Under the pieces are notes generated by a model that searched no databases, was not told the origin of the DNA, and saw only the letters and a program-made list of their open reading frames with translations. From Luteimonas mephitis DSM 12574 (GTDB lineage Bacteria > Pseudomonadota > Gammaproteobacteria > Xanthomonadales > Xanthomonadaceae), in NCBI RefSeq assembly GCF_000422305.1, contig NZ_AULN01000013.1, positions 310,001 through 374,000 on the forward strand: a DNA stretch of 64,000 nucleotides. The letters are read 5' to 3'. The position numbers and the translations under genes were made by a program. Shown here piece by piece: positions 1-11,590 of this stretch. The number at the start of each line of letters is the position of its first letter. Positions within the stretch are counted from its first letter, which is position 1.

Positions 1-21
1 CCAGGCGGCTAGAATCCGGGC

Positions 22-567
22 ATGAACAGCCTCCGCCCCTATCGCGACGTCTTCCCCGGCCTCGGCGCGCGCGTCTACATCGACCCGGATGCCAGCGTCA
101 TCGGCGACGTGGTGCTCGGCGACGACGTGTCGGTGTGGCCGCAGGTGGTGATCCGCGGCGACGTCAACTTCGTCCGCATCGGCGCGCGGACCAACGTGCA
201 GGACGGCACCGTGATCCACGTCAGCCACGATGGCCCGCACGCGAAGCTCGGGGGATTTGCCACCGTGATCGGGCAGGACGTGACGATCGGGCACAAGGCG
301 ATCCTGCACGCCTGCGAGGTCGAGGACGCGGTGCTCATCGGCATGGGCGCGATCGTGCTCGACGGCGCGCTGGTGAAAAAGCACGCCTTCGTCGGCGCCG
401 GTGCGCTGGTGCCGCCCGGCCGCACCGTGGGCGAGGCCGAGCTGTGGGTCGGCAACCCGGCGCGCAAGCTGCGGATGCTCAGCGACGCCGAGATCGAGGG
501 GCTGCACTACAGCGCGCAGCATTACGTGCGGCTGAAGGACGAGTACATCGCCGCAGGCGTGCCGTAG
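22..567 (+). CDS. gamma-class carbonic anhydrase-like protein
   Basis: The 181-residue product is a left-handed beta-helix protein of the gamma carbonic anhydrase/YrdA/PaaY type. Hexapeptide-repeat turns run through most of its length (for example the V-I-G-D-V-V-L-G-D-D stretch near residues 26-35). His66, His91 and His96 (the last two in G-H-K-A-I-L-H) fit the three metal ligands of the family. Length is typical for the family (about 175-185). Members act as cytosolic trimers with the metal at subunit interfaces; many have weak or untested carbonic anhydrase activity, so the reaction is inferred. It stands alone, with a palindromic repeat after its stop. The start lies only 21 bases into the window, so its promoter is outside. 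Confidence 0.9.
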   Translation: MNSLRPYRDVFPGLGARVYIDPDASVIGDVVLGDDVSVWPQVVIRGDVNFVRIGARTNVQDGTVIHVSHDGPHAKLGGFATVIGQDVTIGHKAILHACEVEDAVLIGMGAIVLDGALVKKHAFVGAGALVPPGRTVGEAELWVGNPARKLRMLSDAEIEGLHYSAQHYVRLKDEYIAAGVP

Positions 568-577
568 ATCGAGCCGT

Positions 578-657
578 TGCAGGAGCGGCCCATGGCCGCG
601 AGATTTTGCAGACTCCCGGGCTGGATCAAAAGCTCGCGGCCATGGGCCGCTCCTGCA
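578..657. repeat. palindromic TAGGAGCGGC-type repeat, copy 1
   Basis: Two perfect 24-base inverted arms (578-601 and 634-657) flank a 32-base loop. The arms carry GCAGGAGCGGCCCATGGCCG and its complement. Related copies occur at 7901, 9961, 29972, 33319, 34510, 37683, 49233 and 63106. The copies share ends and arms but not loops. It lies between two plus-strand genes and could form a strong hairpin in RNA; there is no T-tract, so it is not a standard terminator. Confidence 0.9.
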
Positions 658-792
658 GAAGGCAGATCCTGGCGCGACGCGTTTGCGCCGACGTCATGAG
701 TCGGTAGAGTAGCGACGGGGATCGGCTTCGGATGCGGACGGCATGGATGACCTGATGGCGGCGCGCGTGCGCGGCGGGGCGACCGCAGGCTG

Positions 793-1473
793 ATGCTCGA
801 TACCTTCCGCGAAGTCCACACGCCCGAGGGCGTCGCGCTGCGGCTGCCCGCCGCCGGCCCGGTGCCGCGCGCGCTGGCGTGGCTGATCGACCTGGGCATC
901 CGGATCGGCGTGCTGAGCGTGTCGAGCGCGCTGCTGGGCATCCTCGGCAAGGCCGGCATCGGCCTGTACATGGTCCTCGTGTTCGTGATGCTGTGGCTGT
1001 ACCCGGTGGTGTTCGAGGCCATGTTCGACGGCCAGACGCCCGGCAAGCGGGCGATGGAGCTGCGCGTGGTCTCCGCCGACGGCGCGCCGGTCGGCTGGCT
1101 GGCATCCTTCATCCGCAACCTGCTGCGCACGGTCGATGCGCTGCCGGTCGGTTACGGCTTCGGCCTGGTGGCGAGCCTGTCCGATCCGTTCGGGCGCCGC
1201 CTGGGCGACATGGTGGCCGGCACCCTGGTGGTGCACGCGCCGCGCTTGCGCACGCCACCCGCGCCGCCGGTGGTGGGCGTGCAGGCGCCGCTGCATCCGC
1301 TGCGGCCGGAGGAGCAGGTGGCGGTCATTGCCTTCGCCGAACGCGCCGCGCAGCTCACGCCCGAACGGCAGGAGGAGCTGGCCGACATCGCCGAGCCGGC
1401 CACCGGCGCGCGCGGCGAAACCGGGGTGATGCGGCTGCTGGGCATTTCCAACTGGCTGCTGGGGCGGCGGTGA
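793..1473 (+). CDS. RDD family membrane protein
   Basis: The 226-residue protein carries an RDD domain near its N-terminus (P-R-A-L-A-W-L-I-D, about residues 27-35), with hydrophobic segments near 30-50, 57-78 and 100-125. The tail is soluble and proline-rich. RDD proteins are small inner-membrane proteins, mostly of unknown function; some have been linked to ion transport. It is the first gene of a same-strand block that continues with SpoIIM-like, DUF4129, DUF4350, MoxR and DUF58 genes, but a 172-base repeat-bearing gap separates it from the next one. The ATG at 793 is used because the RDD motif follows it closely. Function remains unassigned. Confidence 0.85.
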   Translation: MLDTFREVHTPEGVALRLPAAGPVPRALAWLIDLGIRIGVLSVSSALLGILGKAGIGLYMVLVFVMLWLYPVVFEAMFDGQTPGKRAMELRVVSADGAPVGWLASFIRNLLRTVDALPVGYGFGLVASLSDPFGRRLGDMVAGTLVVHAPRLRTPPAPPVVGVQAPLHPLRPEEQVAVIAFAERAAQLTPERQEELADIAEPATGARGETGVMRLLGISNWLLGRR

Positions 1474-1482
1474 TGGTGAAGC

Positions 1483-1640
1483 CGGGATTCGGGATTCGGG
1501 ATCGGGGATTCGGAACGGCGCATACGCGGCGCGCCGTTGCCGCACCCGCACGCACGCACGCGGTCCCGGGCCTTTCGAGGGCAGGCAACGGACCCGGCCT
1601 CCCGCTTTTCCGAATCCCCGATCCCGAATCCCGAATCCCC
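1483..1640. repeat. heptamer-flanked repeat element (GGGATTC arms)
   Basis: The left end (1483-1513) holds copies of GGGATTC/GGGGATT. The right end (1611-1640) holds the same heptamer inverted (CCCGAAT, CCCCGAT). Between them is a core of about 95 bases that ends in CCCGCTTTTCC. The same plan, including the C-T-T-T-T-C-C before the right array, is seen at 11591-11696 and partly at 15321-15420 and 30704-30734. The right array ends five bases before the ATG of the SpoIIM-like gene, so it forms that gene's 5' leader and any ribosome-binding site must lie in it or be absent. Confidence 0.8.
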
Positions 1641-1645
1641 GCCCC

Positions 1646-2818
1646 ATGAAACAGGCGCACTTCGTCGCGCGCCACGAGCGCGAGTGGGATGCCTTCGCGC
1701 AGTGGCTCGACGCGCGCGCCGGCAGCCCGCGCAGCGCCCGCGCGGCGCGCGGCTGGCAGGGCCTGCGCGACGAGGACATGCCGGCGCGCTACCGGCGCCT
1801 GTGCCAGCAGCTCGCCCTCGCCCGGCGCCGCAACTACAGCCCGGTGGTGACGGCGCGCCTGCAGGAGCTGATGCAGCGCGGCCACAACGCGCTGTATCGT
1901 CCGGCGCCGCCGCGCTGGCGGCGGGCGCTGGAATTCCTGCTGGCCGATTTCCCGCGCCTGGTGCGCGCGCAGCGCGGCTGCCTGTGGGTATCGGCGCTGC
2001 TGTTCGCGGGGTCCACGGTGGCGATGTACTTCGCGGTGCGCTGGCGGCCGGAGCTGATCCACAGCCTGTTCGATCCGCAGCAACTGGCGCAGTTCGAGTC
2101 GATGTACGACCCGGCCGCGCCGGGCGCGAAGCTCGGCCGCGACAGCGGCAGCGACCTGGCGATGTTCGGCTACTACATTGCCAACAACATCGGCATCGGC
2201 TTCCGCACCTTCGCCAGCGGCCTGCTGGCGGGCGTGGGTTCGCTGCTGGTGCTGGTGTCCAACGGCGTGATCTTCGGCGCGGTCGCCGGGCACCTGCAGG
2301 GCATCGGCCACGGCGGGCCGTTCTGGCGCTTCGTGGTCGGGCATTCGGCGCCGGAACTGTCGGCGATCGTGGTCGCCGGCGCGGCCGGGCTGCGACTGGG
2401 ACTCGACCTGCTCGCGCCGGGCCGGCGCAGCCGCCTCGATGCACTGGTCGAAGGCGGCAAGGTCGGCGGCAAGCTGTGCCTGGGGGTGTTCGCGATGCTG
2501 CTGTTCGCGGCGTTCGTGGAAGCCTTCTGGTCGTCGATCGGGTCGATCCCCGGACCGGTGAAGTTCGCCGTCGGCGGCATGCTGTGGGCGCTGGTGCTCG
2601 GTTGGCTCGCGTTCGCCGGGCGAGGCGAGCCCGCTCGCGCAGCACTGCTGCGCGGCTCGCCGAGCGACCGGCCATGGGTGAGGTCAGGGCGCTTGCGAGG
2701 CACTGCCTCGCGCCCTGACCGAACGCCTCGCGCGCTGCGCGAGGCCGGGCTGGCCGGGCCGGTGGCTCCGGAGCCGACGCAGTCGCGCCATGGACGGCAG
2801 CGGGGACGCACGCCATGA
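1646..2818 (+). CDS. SpoIIM-like (stage II sporulation protein M family) membrane protein
   Basis: The 390-residue protein has a soluble N-terminus of about 110 residues and then several membrane segments (about residues 112-132, 170-215, 240-262, 275-300 and 305-328), as in the SpoIIM/DUF95 family found in non-sporulating proteobacteria. Membrane topology and the MoxR-type neighbourhood support the call; no enzyme is known for the family. The last 60 or so residues are Arg/Ala/Gly-rich and lie on a hairpin repeat (2637-2790), so the natural protein probably once ended near residue 328. The stop overlaps the next start (ATGA at 2815), which indicates translational coupling. It is the first tightly coupled gene of the MoxR operon. 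Confidence 0.82.
   Translation: MKQAHFVARHEREWDAFAQWLDARAGSPRSARAARGWQGLRDEDMPARYRRLCQQLALARRRNYSPVVTARLQELMQRGHNALYRPAPPRWRRALEFLLADFPRLVRAQRGCLWVSALLFAGSTVAMYFAVRWRPELIHSLFDPQQLAQFESMYDPAAPGAKLGRDSGSDLAMFGYYIANNIGIGFRTFASGLLAGVGSLLVLVSNGVIFGAVAGHLQGIGHGGPFWRFVVGHSAPELSAIVVAGAAGLRLGLDLLAPGRRSRLDALVEGGKVGGKLCLGVFAMLLFAAFVEAFWSSIGSIPGPVKFAVGGMLWALVLGWLAFAGRGEPARAALLRGSPSDRPWVRSGRLRGTASRPDRTPRALREAGLAGPVAPEPTQSRHGRQRGRTP
2637..2790. repeat. GC-rich double-hairpin repeat inside a gene tail
   Basis: Two inverted repeats are visible: CGCGCAGCA with its complement at 2637-2655, and GGTCAGGGCG...CGCCCTGACC at 2682-2720, with an inner CGAGGCA/TGCCTCG stem. Read on the minus strand, the segment resembles 34610-34690: both contain a CGGCCAGCCCG block, a CTCGCGCAGCGCG block and a TTGCAAGCGCC- or TCGCAAGCGCC-type block in the same order. 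It lies within the 3' coding end of the SpoIIM-like gene and accounts for that protein's unusual tail. Confidence 0.65.
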
Positions 2819-4386
2819 AGCTCGAATCGCTGCGCGTCGAACTGCGCCCGCGCTCGCCGTGGGAAGCGGTCGAACTGGGCACCGCGCTGGTGCGTCGCAA
2901 TGCCGCGGCGATCTGGATCCCGTGGCTGCTGGTGGTTGTGCCGGTGTTCGTCGCGGTCAACCTCGGCGCGCTGGCCGCGGGCCGCATCTGGATCGCGTGG
3001 CTGGCGATGTGGTGGCTCAAGCCGCTGTTCGACCGCATCCCGCTGTTCGTGCTCTCGCGCGCGGTGTTCGGCGAAACGCCGACCACGCGGCAGACGCTGG
3101 CCGCGCAGCGCGGCTGGGGCTGGCGCGCGATGCGCGGCCACCTGCTGTGGCGCCGCATCAGCCTGACCCGCGCGCTGATGCTGCCGGTCGACCTGCTCGA
3201 AGGCGCCGACGGCGGCCGCCTGCGCGAGCGCCGCAGGGTGCTGGGCAGCGGCGTGGGCGGGCAGGCGATGCTGCTGACGCTGGTCTGCGTTCTGTTCGTG
3301 GTGGCGCTGTCGCTGTCGATGCTGTCGCTGGCGCTGCTGTTCGTGCCGTGGGAGTTCCTGTCCGAATCGGTGCGCGCGGCCTGGTCGCTGCTGACCGTGC
3401 AGCCGCCGCCGTGGGCGCAGTTCACGCTGCATGCGGTGGCGTGGATCGCGACCAGCGCGATCGAGCCGTTCTACGTCGGCGCCGGCTTTGGCCTGTACCT
3501 CAACCGGCGCACCCGGATCGAGGCCTGGGACGTGGAAATCGCGCTGCGCCGCATGCGCACGCGGCTGGCGACGACGGCGTCAGCGCTGCTGCTCGTCGCC
3601 GGCATGTCGTCGCTGCTCCCGCTGCCGTCGCAGGCCGCCGCGCCGCAGGCGCACGCCGCGCAGGACGAAGCCCCCGCGCGGCAGCGCCCGCGTGCGGAAG
3701 ATGCGGCCGCGCGCAGCGGCGCGGAGGCGGCGCGCATCGGCGAGATATTCGGCGATGCGTACGTCGACGATCCCGGTTTCGACAAGGCGGTCGAGCAGGC
3801 CTATCGCGATCCGCTGCTGCGGCCCAAGCGCACGCAGTCGCACTGGCAGGCGCGCAAGCGCGAGCGCCAGGCGCCGCCGTCGATGCTGCCGTTCCCCGCG
3901 CTGGCGAAGGTCGTTGCCTTCATCGGCGAGTTCGGGCTGTGGCTGCTGCTGCTCGCGCTGCTCGCGGTGCTGGCCGCCACCGCGAAGCGCTGGCTGCCGT
4001 GGCTGCGCGGCGGCGTGCTGGTCCGGGAGCCACCCGCGCCGGTCGAAGTGGCCGACACCACGCTGCCCGACGTGCTGCCCGAGGACATCGCCGCGGCGGC
4101 GCGCCGGCTGTGGCGCGAAGGCCGGCCGCGGCGCGCGCTGGCCCTGCTGTACCGCGCCAGCGTCGAGGCGATGGCCGCGCGCGCGGCGGTGACGCTGGTG
4201 CCCGGCGCGACCGAGTCCGAATGCCTGCGCGCATCAAGGCGCATGCCCGAACCGCAGGACCGCGATGCGTTCGCGCGCGTTGTCCGCGTCTGGCAGTACG
4301 CGGCCTATGCGCAGCGGCTGCCGGACGAAGGCGAGTTCGACCGCCTGCTCGACACGCTCGCGCAGCGCTTCGGGTGGGCGCGATGA
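2815..4386 (+). CDS. DUF4129 domain membrane protein
   Basis: The 523-residue protein has several membrane segments in its first half (about residues 35-60, 65-85, 155-185 and 205-235), another at about 255-270, an Ala/Arg-rich linker and a further membrane helix near 365-390. The C-terminal segment (about 425-520) with R-R-L-W-R-E-G-R-P-R-R-A-L-A-L-L-Y-R matches the DUF4129 signature. Such proteins are regularly encoded with MoxR ATPases, DUF58 and DUF4350 proteins. A role in envelope assembly or chaperoning is inferred from that context only. It overlaps the genes on both sides by four bases (ATGA), so the block is one translational unit. Confidence 0.85.
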   Translation: MKLESLRVELRPRSPWEAVELGTALVRRNAAAIWIPWLLVVVPVFVAVNLGALAAGRIWIAWLAMWWLKPLFDRIPLFVLSRAVFGETPTTRQTLAAQRGWGWRAMRGHLLWRRISLTRALMLPVDLLEGADGGRLRERRRVLGSGVGGQAMLLTLVCVLFVVALSLSMLSLALLFVPWEFLSESVRAAWSLLTVQPPPWAQFTLHAVAWIATSAIEPFYVGAGFGLYLNRRTRIEAWDVEIALRRMRTRLATTASALLLVAGMSSLLPLPSQAAAPQAHAAQDEAPARQRPRAEDAAARSGAEAARIGEIFGDAYVDDPGFDKAVEQAYRDPLLRPKRTQSHWQARKRERQAPPSMLPFPALAKVVAFIGEFGLWLLLLALLAVLAATAKRWLPWLRGGVLVREPPAPVEVADTTLPDVLPEDIAAAARRLWREGRPRRALALLYRASVEAMAARAAVTLVPGATESECLRASRRMPEPQDRDAFARVVRVWQYAAYAQRLPDEGEFDRLLDTLAQRFGWAR

Positions 4387-5563
4387 AGGTGTCCGGGCGC
4401 AACGTCGTGCTGGTGGTGCTGGGCCTGCTGGTCGCCGCCGCGGCAACGGCGTGGTGGACGTACAACTACGAGTACGTCGAGACCGAAGTCACCCTGCGGC
4501 CGCGCGGCGAGGCCAGCTACAACCCGCTGTACGCGCTCAAGCTCGCCCTGCAGGCCGACGGCGTGCAGGCGACGTCGCGCCAGCGCCTGCAGCTGGACGA
4601 CGTGCCGCCCGGCGCGCAGGACACGGTGCTGGTGCTCAACGACCCGCGCACGCTGTCGGTCGAGGACGTGAACGACCTGCTGGACTGGGTGGAGGACGGC
4701 GGCCACCTCCTGGTGCGCACGCCGCCGCTGGAGCGAGGCGAGGCCACCCGCGCGGGCGAACTGTTCGAGGCGCTGCAGCTGCGGCCGGTGGCGTCCTTCG
4801 GCTGCATGCGCATCGCGCAGCCGCAGGGCGGCCGCGATCGCAGCGACAAAGGCAAGCACGACCACGACCGCGACGACGATGGCGAACCGGCGGAACACGC
4901 CGTTGCGTTCTGCGGCGGCACCCGTTTCCGCATGCTCGGCGTCGAACCGCTGCAGTCGTGGGGCGACCTCGACAACGGCTACGCCTACGCGCGCCTGGCG
5001 CACGGCGAGGGTACGGTGGACGTGGTGGCGGACTTCAACTTCCTCACCAACGCTTCGCTGGAACGTCCCGCGTCCAGCACGTTGGCGCGGCAACTGCTGC
5101 AGCCGGGCTGGAAGCGCGGCACCGTGCACCTGGTGTACGCGGCCAACATGCCGTCGCTGTGGCGACTGCTGCTCGAAACCGCGTGGATGGCGTGGCTGCC
5201 CGCGCTGCTGGCGCTGGCCGCGTGGCTGTGGCTGCGCACGCAGCGCTTCGGTCCGCGGCTGCCATCGCCGGAGCCGGCGCGGCGCGCGCTGCTCGAACAC
5301 GTGCAGGCCAGCGGCGAGCACCTGTGGCGCTACGGTCGCGCGTCGGCGCTGTATGCCGCGGTGCGCGAGGTGTTCATGGCCCGCCTGCGCCGCCGCGACC
5401 CGCTGGCCGCCGCGCTCGACGGGCGTGCGCAGGCAGAGGCCATCGCGCTGCGCACCGGCGTCACGATCGCCGATGTCGAACACGCCCTGCAGACGCCGCG
5501 TCCCAACGACGGCGCCGACTTCCGCCACCGCATCGCAAGACTCCTCCAGTTGAGGCAACAGCT

Positions 5564-5567
<4 letters not shown>
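4383..5567 (+). CDS. DUF4350 domain protein
   Basis: The 394-residue product begins with a membrane anchor (about residues 8-27, L-V-V-L-G-L-L-V-A-A). The DUF4350 region that follows includes the D-D-V-P-P-G, V-L-N-D-P-R-T-L-S and L-L-D-W-V-E-D-G-G-H-L-L-V-R segments. A second membrane span lies near residues 265-285, before a cytosolic tail. The DWVEDGGHLLV segment resembles the Rossmann-like part of GATase/ABC-type accessory proteins, but no catalytic residues can be named. A His/Asp-rich insert near 155-170 (KHDHDRDDD) looks like a flexible linker. ATG at 4383 overlaps the previous stop, and its own stop overlaps the MoxR start. Confidence 0.82.
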
Positions 5568-6549
<982 letters not shown>

Positions 6550-6553
<4 letters not shown>

Positions 6554-7884
6554 GCGACGCCGTCGCCAGCCGCAGCGCGCTGCCGCGACCGGGCCCGGCG
6601 CTGGTCGCCGTGCTCGCGCTGTGGGGCGTGGTCGGCGTCGCGGCGAGCTTCGGCGTGCTGCCTGCCCGCGCATGGCAACTCGCGGGCGCGGCGATTGCCG
6701 TGGCCGCGCTGCTCGACCTGCTGCGCCTGCGCCGCCGTGCCACCCCGGAAGTCGTGCGCGAGCTGCCCGAGGCGCTGCCGGTGGGGATCGAACGCGAAGT
6801 CACGCTGCACCTCGAATCCGGCCCGCGCCGGCAGCGCCTGGACGTGTTCGACCTGCATCCGGGCGGCTGGGAATCGACCGGCCTGCCGCGCTCGCTGCGG
6901 CTGCCGCCCGGCACGGTGTCGAGCTTCGGCTACCGGCTGCGGCCCACGGCGCGCGGCGACTTCCGCTTCGAGGGCGTGCAGCTGCGCCTGCTGTCGCCGT
7001 GGCGGCTGTGGCGGCAGTCGCGCGTGGCGGGCTTGCCGCAAACGGTGCGCGTGTTCCCCAACTTCGCGCCGCTGGCGCGCTTCGCGCTGCTGTCGGCCGA
7101 GCAGGCCTCGCGGATGGTCGGCGCGCACCTCAAGCGCCGCCGCGGCGAGGGCACCGACTTCCACCAGATGCGCGAATACCGCATCGGCGACAGCCTGCGC
7201 CAGATCGACTGGAAGGCCACCGCGCGCGCGCGCAAGCTGATCTCGCGCGAATACCAGGACGAGAAGAACCAGCAGCTGATCGTGGTGCTCGACACCGGCC
7301 GCCGGATGCTCGCGCGCGACGGCGCGCTGGCGCATTTCGACCACGCGCTGGACGCATCGCTGGTGGTGTCGTATCTCGCATTGCGGCAGGGCGATGCGGT
7401 CGGCCTGTTCGCCACCGGCGGCGAGCAGCGCTGGGTCGCGCCGCAGCGCAGCCTGGGCGCGATCGACACCCTGCTGCGCGCCAGCTACGACCTGCAGCCG
7501 CAGCCGGTCGCGACCGATTACCTGGCCGCCGCCACCGGCCTGTCGCTGCGCCAGCGCCGTCGCGGCCTGCTGATGCTGGTGACCAACCTGCGCGACGAAG
7601 ACAGTGAAGACCTGCTGGCGGCGGTGCGGATGCTGCAGCGCCGCCACCTGGTGGTGGTGGCTTCCCTGCGCGAACGCGCCATCGACGGAGCACTGGACGC
7701 CGATGTCGACGAGCTGCCGGATGCCCTGCGCGCCGCCGCCGCCGCGCGCTACCTCGCGCAGCGCGCCGCGGTGCACGACGCCCTGCGCCACCAGCGCGTG
7801 ATGGTGCTGGACGTGACGTGCGAACAGTTGCCGGCGGCGCTGGTGGAAAAGTACCTGGCGATCAAGCGCGACGGGATGCTGTAA
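6550..7884 (+). CDS. DUF58 domain protein
   Basis: The 444-residue protein starts at a GTG that overlaps the MoxR stop (GTGA). Two membrane segments lie near residues 15-35 and 40-58. The DUF58 signature, R-I-G-D-S-L-R-Q-I-D-W-K-A-T-A-R, falls near residues 214-229. The region after it has a von Willebrand-A-like fold start (I-V-V-L-D-T-G-R-R-M) with part of a metal-site pattern. DUF58 proteins are regular MoxR partners in cell-envelope-associated operons. It ends the operon, and a palindromic repeat follows directly. A shorter start is possible, but the coupled GTG keeps both membrane helices. Confidence 0.88.
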
Positions 7885-7900
7885 CCGCAGTCGGTGCTCT

Positions 7901-7977
7901 TGCAGGAGCGGCCCATGGCCGCGAACTCTTGATTCGTCGCGCCAAGAAGAAGCTCGCGGCCATGGGCCGCTCCTACG
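7901..7977. repeat. palindromic TAGGAGCGGC-type repeat, copy 2
   Basis: The arms are almost identical to copy 1 (left 7901-7930, right 7950-7977), so the pairing continues into AACTCTT/AAG-type inner bases. It sits between the converging DUF58 (plus) and aroE (minus) genes, so its hairpin would lie at both 3' ends. Confidence 0.88.
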
Positions 7978-7985
7978 GGAGCTGG

Positions 7986-8831
7986 CTAATCCCCGGTTAC
8001 CAGCAGTACGTCGCGCTCGCGCAGCGCCGCGTAGGCCTCGTCGGTGTGCGGACGCACGCCGTGCCAGAGCTTGAACGCTTCCGCGGCCTGCTCGACCAGC
8101 ATGCCGACGCCGTCGATGGCGTGGTGGGCGCCGGCGGCGCGGGCCCAGGCCAGGAACGGGATCGCGACTTCGCCATAGCTCAGGTCCACGCAGGCGGTGC
8201 GCGCGCCGACCAGCGAGGTGGGCAGGGTCGGCAGGCCGCCGCTGCGCGCGGCCGAGGTGGCGTTGACCACCAGGTCGAACTCGCCCAGCGCCGGGAGGTC
8301 TTCGAAGTAGCGCGAATGCACGCGTTTTGGCTGGCCCAGCGTGTCCACCAGCGCATCGGCGCGGTCGCTGCTGCGGTTGACGATGAACATCTCGCCGATG
8401 CCCGCATCGATCAGCGCCGGCGCGACGCCGCGTGCGGCGCCGCCGGCGCCCAGCAGCAGGGTGCGGCGCTGGCGCAGGTCCAGGCCGTGGCGGCCGGTGA
8501 GGTCGCGCACCAGGCCGATGCCGTCGGTGTTGTCGCCGAGCCAGCGGTCGCCCTCCCGGACCAGCGTGTTGACCGCGCCGGCGCGGCGCGCGCGGTCGCT
8601 GGCGTCCGCACACAGGGTCAATGCGAGTTCCTTCAATGGCAGGGTCACGCTGGCGCCGGTGCCGCCGCCCGCGACAAAAGCATCGAGCGCAGTGGCGAAA
8701 GTTTCCGGTGTCGCGTCGATCGCCTCGAAGTGGATCACGATCCCGGTCTGGTGGCCGAAGCGCGTGTGGATGCGCGGCGACAGCGAGTGCGTGATCGGGT
8801 GGCCGAAGACGGCATGGTGGGATTCGGTCAT
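7986..8831 (-). CDS. aroE: shikimate dehydrogenase
   Basis: The 281-residue enzyme reduces 3-dehydroshikimate to shikimate with NADPH in the cytosolic chorismate pathway. The substrate-binding site shows S-L-S-P near residues 14-17 and the catalytic lysine in T-L-P-L-K-E near 66. The NADP-binding loop is G-A-G-G-A-A-R-G near 128-135, and the N-R-S-S-D-R-A motif gives NADPH preference. The start is the ATG at 8831, because [12 protein letters not shown] is the family N-terminus; the frame stays open further upstream but is not conserved-looking. Chorismate from this pathway would also be the substrate of the XanB2-type enzyme encoded 3 kb away. Confidence 0.95.
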   Translation of the reverse strand: MTESHHAVFGHPITHSLSPRIHTRFGHQTGIVIHFEAIDATPETFATALDAFVAGGGTGASVTLPLKELALTLCADASDRARRAGAVNTLVREGDRWLGDNTDGIGLVRDLTGRHGLDLRQRRTLLLGAGGAARGVAPALIDAGIGEMFIVNRSSDRADALVDTLGQPKRVHSRYFEDLPALGEFDLVVNATSAARSGGLPTLPTSLVGARTACVDLSYGEVAIPFLAWARAAGAHHAIDGVGMLVEQAAEAFKLWHGVRPHTDEAYAALRERDVLLVTGD

Positions 8832-9054
8832 GACAGCCCCTGTGCGTCGAGGAAACGTGATCAAGAAGCGGGCGCGGCGGCGTGTTTCCCGTTCGCCGCA
8901 GCGGCCACGGGCAGTGTACTCCGCCGGCTTGTGGAGTCCTTGCGATGGTATGCAAAGTCCATGCGCATCGGCGCGGAGGGTGTGCGGGCCGCGCATCCGC
9001 CAACCGATCCCGCGCGGCCCGCTAGACTGCCGCCGATCCGGACGGAGCGCAGCG

Positions 9055-9963
9055 ATGATGCAGATGGAAACGGACGTGGCGAGGGTGCTGGCGATGGCGA
9101 TGTCCGCGGCCGTGTTGTCGGGCTGCGGCGCGGCGGGCGCGGCGCTGCAGGAGTTCGGCATCGAAGGCATGGGCGTGGTGTCGACGCCGCACGCCGAGGT
9201 GCGCGGCAGCGTCAGCCCCGACGGGCAGCGCATCGTCTGGGGCAGCACCGACCGCGCGGGCGGCGCCGGCGGCTGGGACCTGTGGCAGGCCACGCTGCGC
9301 GACGGGCGCTGGCAGAACCCGCGGCCGCTGCCGGTCAATTCGCCGGGCAACGACTTCGACCCGGCCTTCAGTGCCGATGGCCGCTGGCTGTACTTCTTCT
9401 CCAACCGCGCCGGCGGCTTCGGCGGTGACGACCTGTATCGCGCCGCGGTGCTCGCCGATGGCGGTTTCGGCGAGGTCGAAAACCTCGGCGCCGGCGTCAA
9501 TGGCAAGGGCGACGAATGGGCGCCGAGCGCCGCTGGCACGCGGCTGCTGTTCGCCAGCGATTCGTTCGGCGGCGCCGGCCGGCATGACCTGTTCGTCGCG
9601 CGCTGGGATGGCAAGGCGTTCGTCGATCCGCAGCCGGTGCCCGGGATCAACACCGCGGCCGACGAGTTCGACGCCGCGTGGCTGGGAGACGGCAGGGCGA
9701 TCGTGTTCGCACGCTCGGACGACGTCGCGCGCGCGCCGGTCCGGCTGATGCTCGCGCAGTGCGACGGCAGCGCGTACGCCGAAGCGCAGCCGCTGGCGCT
9801 GTCGTTCAATGCCGCCGACGGCAGCACGCTGGGCCCGGTGCTGGACCTGTCGAAGCCCACCGAGCTGCTGGTCAGCGGCTCGGCGAAGGCGCCGAAGGCG
9901 GGCAAGACGGACATCTACCGCATGCGCGCCCCGGCGGTGACCGGCAAGGACGGCTGCCTGTAG
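9055..9963 (+). CDS. TolB/WD40-like beta-propeller lipoprotein
   Basis: The 302-residue protein has an N-terminal hydrophobic stretch ending in a lipobox, L-S-G-C (Cys near residue 23), so it is probably a lipoprotein. The rest contains PD40-type propeller blades: [24 protein letters not shown] and [12 protein letters not shown]. Such blades bind proteins or ligands and have no enzymatic signature here. Two ATGs (9055, 9058) are in frame. The stop codon TAG at 9961 is also the first three bases of a palindromic repeat, so the original C-terminus may have been altered by the repeat. No partner is encoded next to it. Confidence 0.8.
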   Translation: MMQMETDVARVLAMAMSAAVLSGCGAAGAALQEFGIEGMGVVSTPHAEVRGSVSPDGQRIVWGSTDRAGGAGGWDLWQATLRDGRWQNPRPLPVNSPGNDFDPAFSADGRWLYFFSNRAGGFGGDDLYRAAVLADGGFGEVENLGAGVNGKGDEWAPSAAGTRLLFASDSFGGAGRHDLFVARWDGKAFVDPQPVPGINTAADEFDAAWLGDGRAIVFARSDDVARAPVRLMLAQCDGSAYAEAQPLALSFNAADGSTLGPVLDLSKPTELLVSGSAKAPKAGKTDIYRMRAPAVTGKDGCL

Positions 9964-10026
9964 GAGCGCCCCACGGGCGCGATGCGTTTTGCCGGCAGGA
10001 CATCGCGCCCATGGGGCGCTCCTGCA
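9961..10026. repeat. palindromic TAGGAGCGCC-type repeat, copy 3
   Basis: The left arm TAGGAGCGCCCCACGGGCGC (9961-9982) and right arm (10003-10026) differ at one or two bases. This copy belongs to a GCGCC sub-type shared with copies at 33319 and 34510. Its first TAG is the stop codon of the propeller lipoprotein gene. Confidence 0.88.
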
Positions 10027-10165
10027 AGAGATGCTGCGCAACGTGCGCGCGTTCGAAAGGGACGCAACTGCCTTCCATGGCGCGACTGCAGCGGCTTCGG
10101 ATAACCCGGCCCGGCCGTCCGTGGCCGGGCGTTCCGGAGCGCAGCGAACGCCTTGAGTGCGTCCG

Positions 10166-11167
<1,002 letters not shown>

Positions 11168-11309
11168 TTACCCCCGCCGTGACGCGGGGTCGCCGCGCGG
11201 TCCGTCGCGGCAGCGGCTGCAGCCGCGGGCTTTGTCACAGACTGCGGCAGATCCGGAGTTCGCGGCCGGAGCCGCTCCCGCGCGCTCCCGGTTCAGCAGG
11301 CCGGTGCTG

Positions 11310-11558
11310 TCAGAGCACTCCGCCGCCCAGCATCAGCCTTGCCACCGCGACCACGATCACCAGCCCGTTGAGCACCAGTCCGGTCTTGGCCCGGCCGCGG
11401 CTGCCGGGCGCCGTGAACAGCACGCCGATGGCGGCGATGATCGCGCCGACCGCGGCGAACGGGATCAGGAACCAGTTGCCCCACCCGAGCAGCGGAATGA
11501 GAGCGACGATCATCCAGATCATCGCGACGATGCCCCAGAGCAGGCTGATCAGTCCCAT
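11310..11558 (-). CDS. small membrane protein, DUF4190-like
   Basis: The 82-residue protein is almost entirely hydrophobic, with two or three membrane segments (about residues 3-24, 27-48 and 58-78) separated by a short charged loop, G-S-R-G-R-A-K-T-G. The loop and hydrophobic arrangement resemble small DUF4190-type inner-membrane proteins; function is unknown. The ATG at 11558 is chosen because an upstream extension would run through a heptamer repeat. It sits at the left border of the aryl-polyene locus and may be unrelated to it. Confidence 0.65.
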   Translation of the reverse strand: MGLISLLWGIVAMIWMIVALIPLLGWGNWFLIPFAAVGAIIAAIGVLFTAPGSRGRAKTGLVLNGLVIVVAVARLMLGGGVL

Positions 11559-11590
11559 GGGTGGGTCCTCGTGGAAGGGGTGGGGGTTCA

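Noticed and set aside
1152..3425. Long minus-strand open frame across the RDD/SpoIIM/DUF4129 genes
   Set aside because: Composition is Arg/Ser/Ala-rich without motifs, typical of a GC-rich shadow; the plus-strand genes are well supported.
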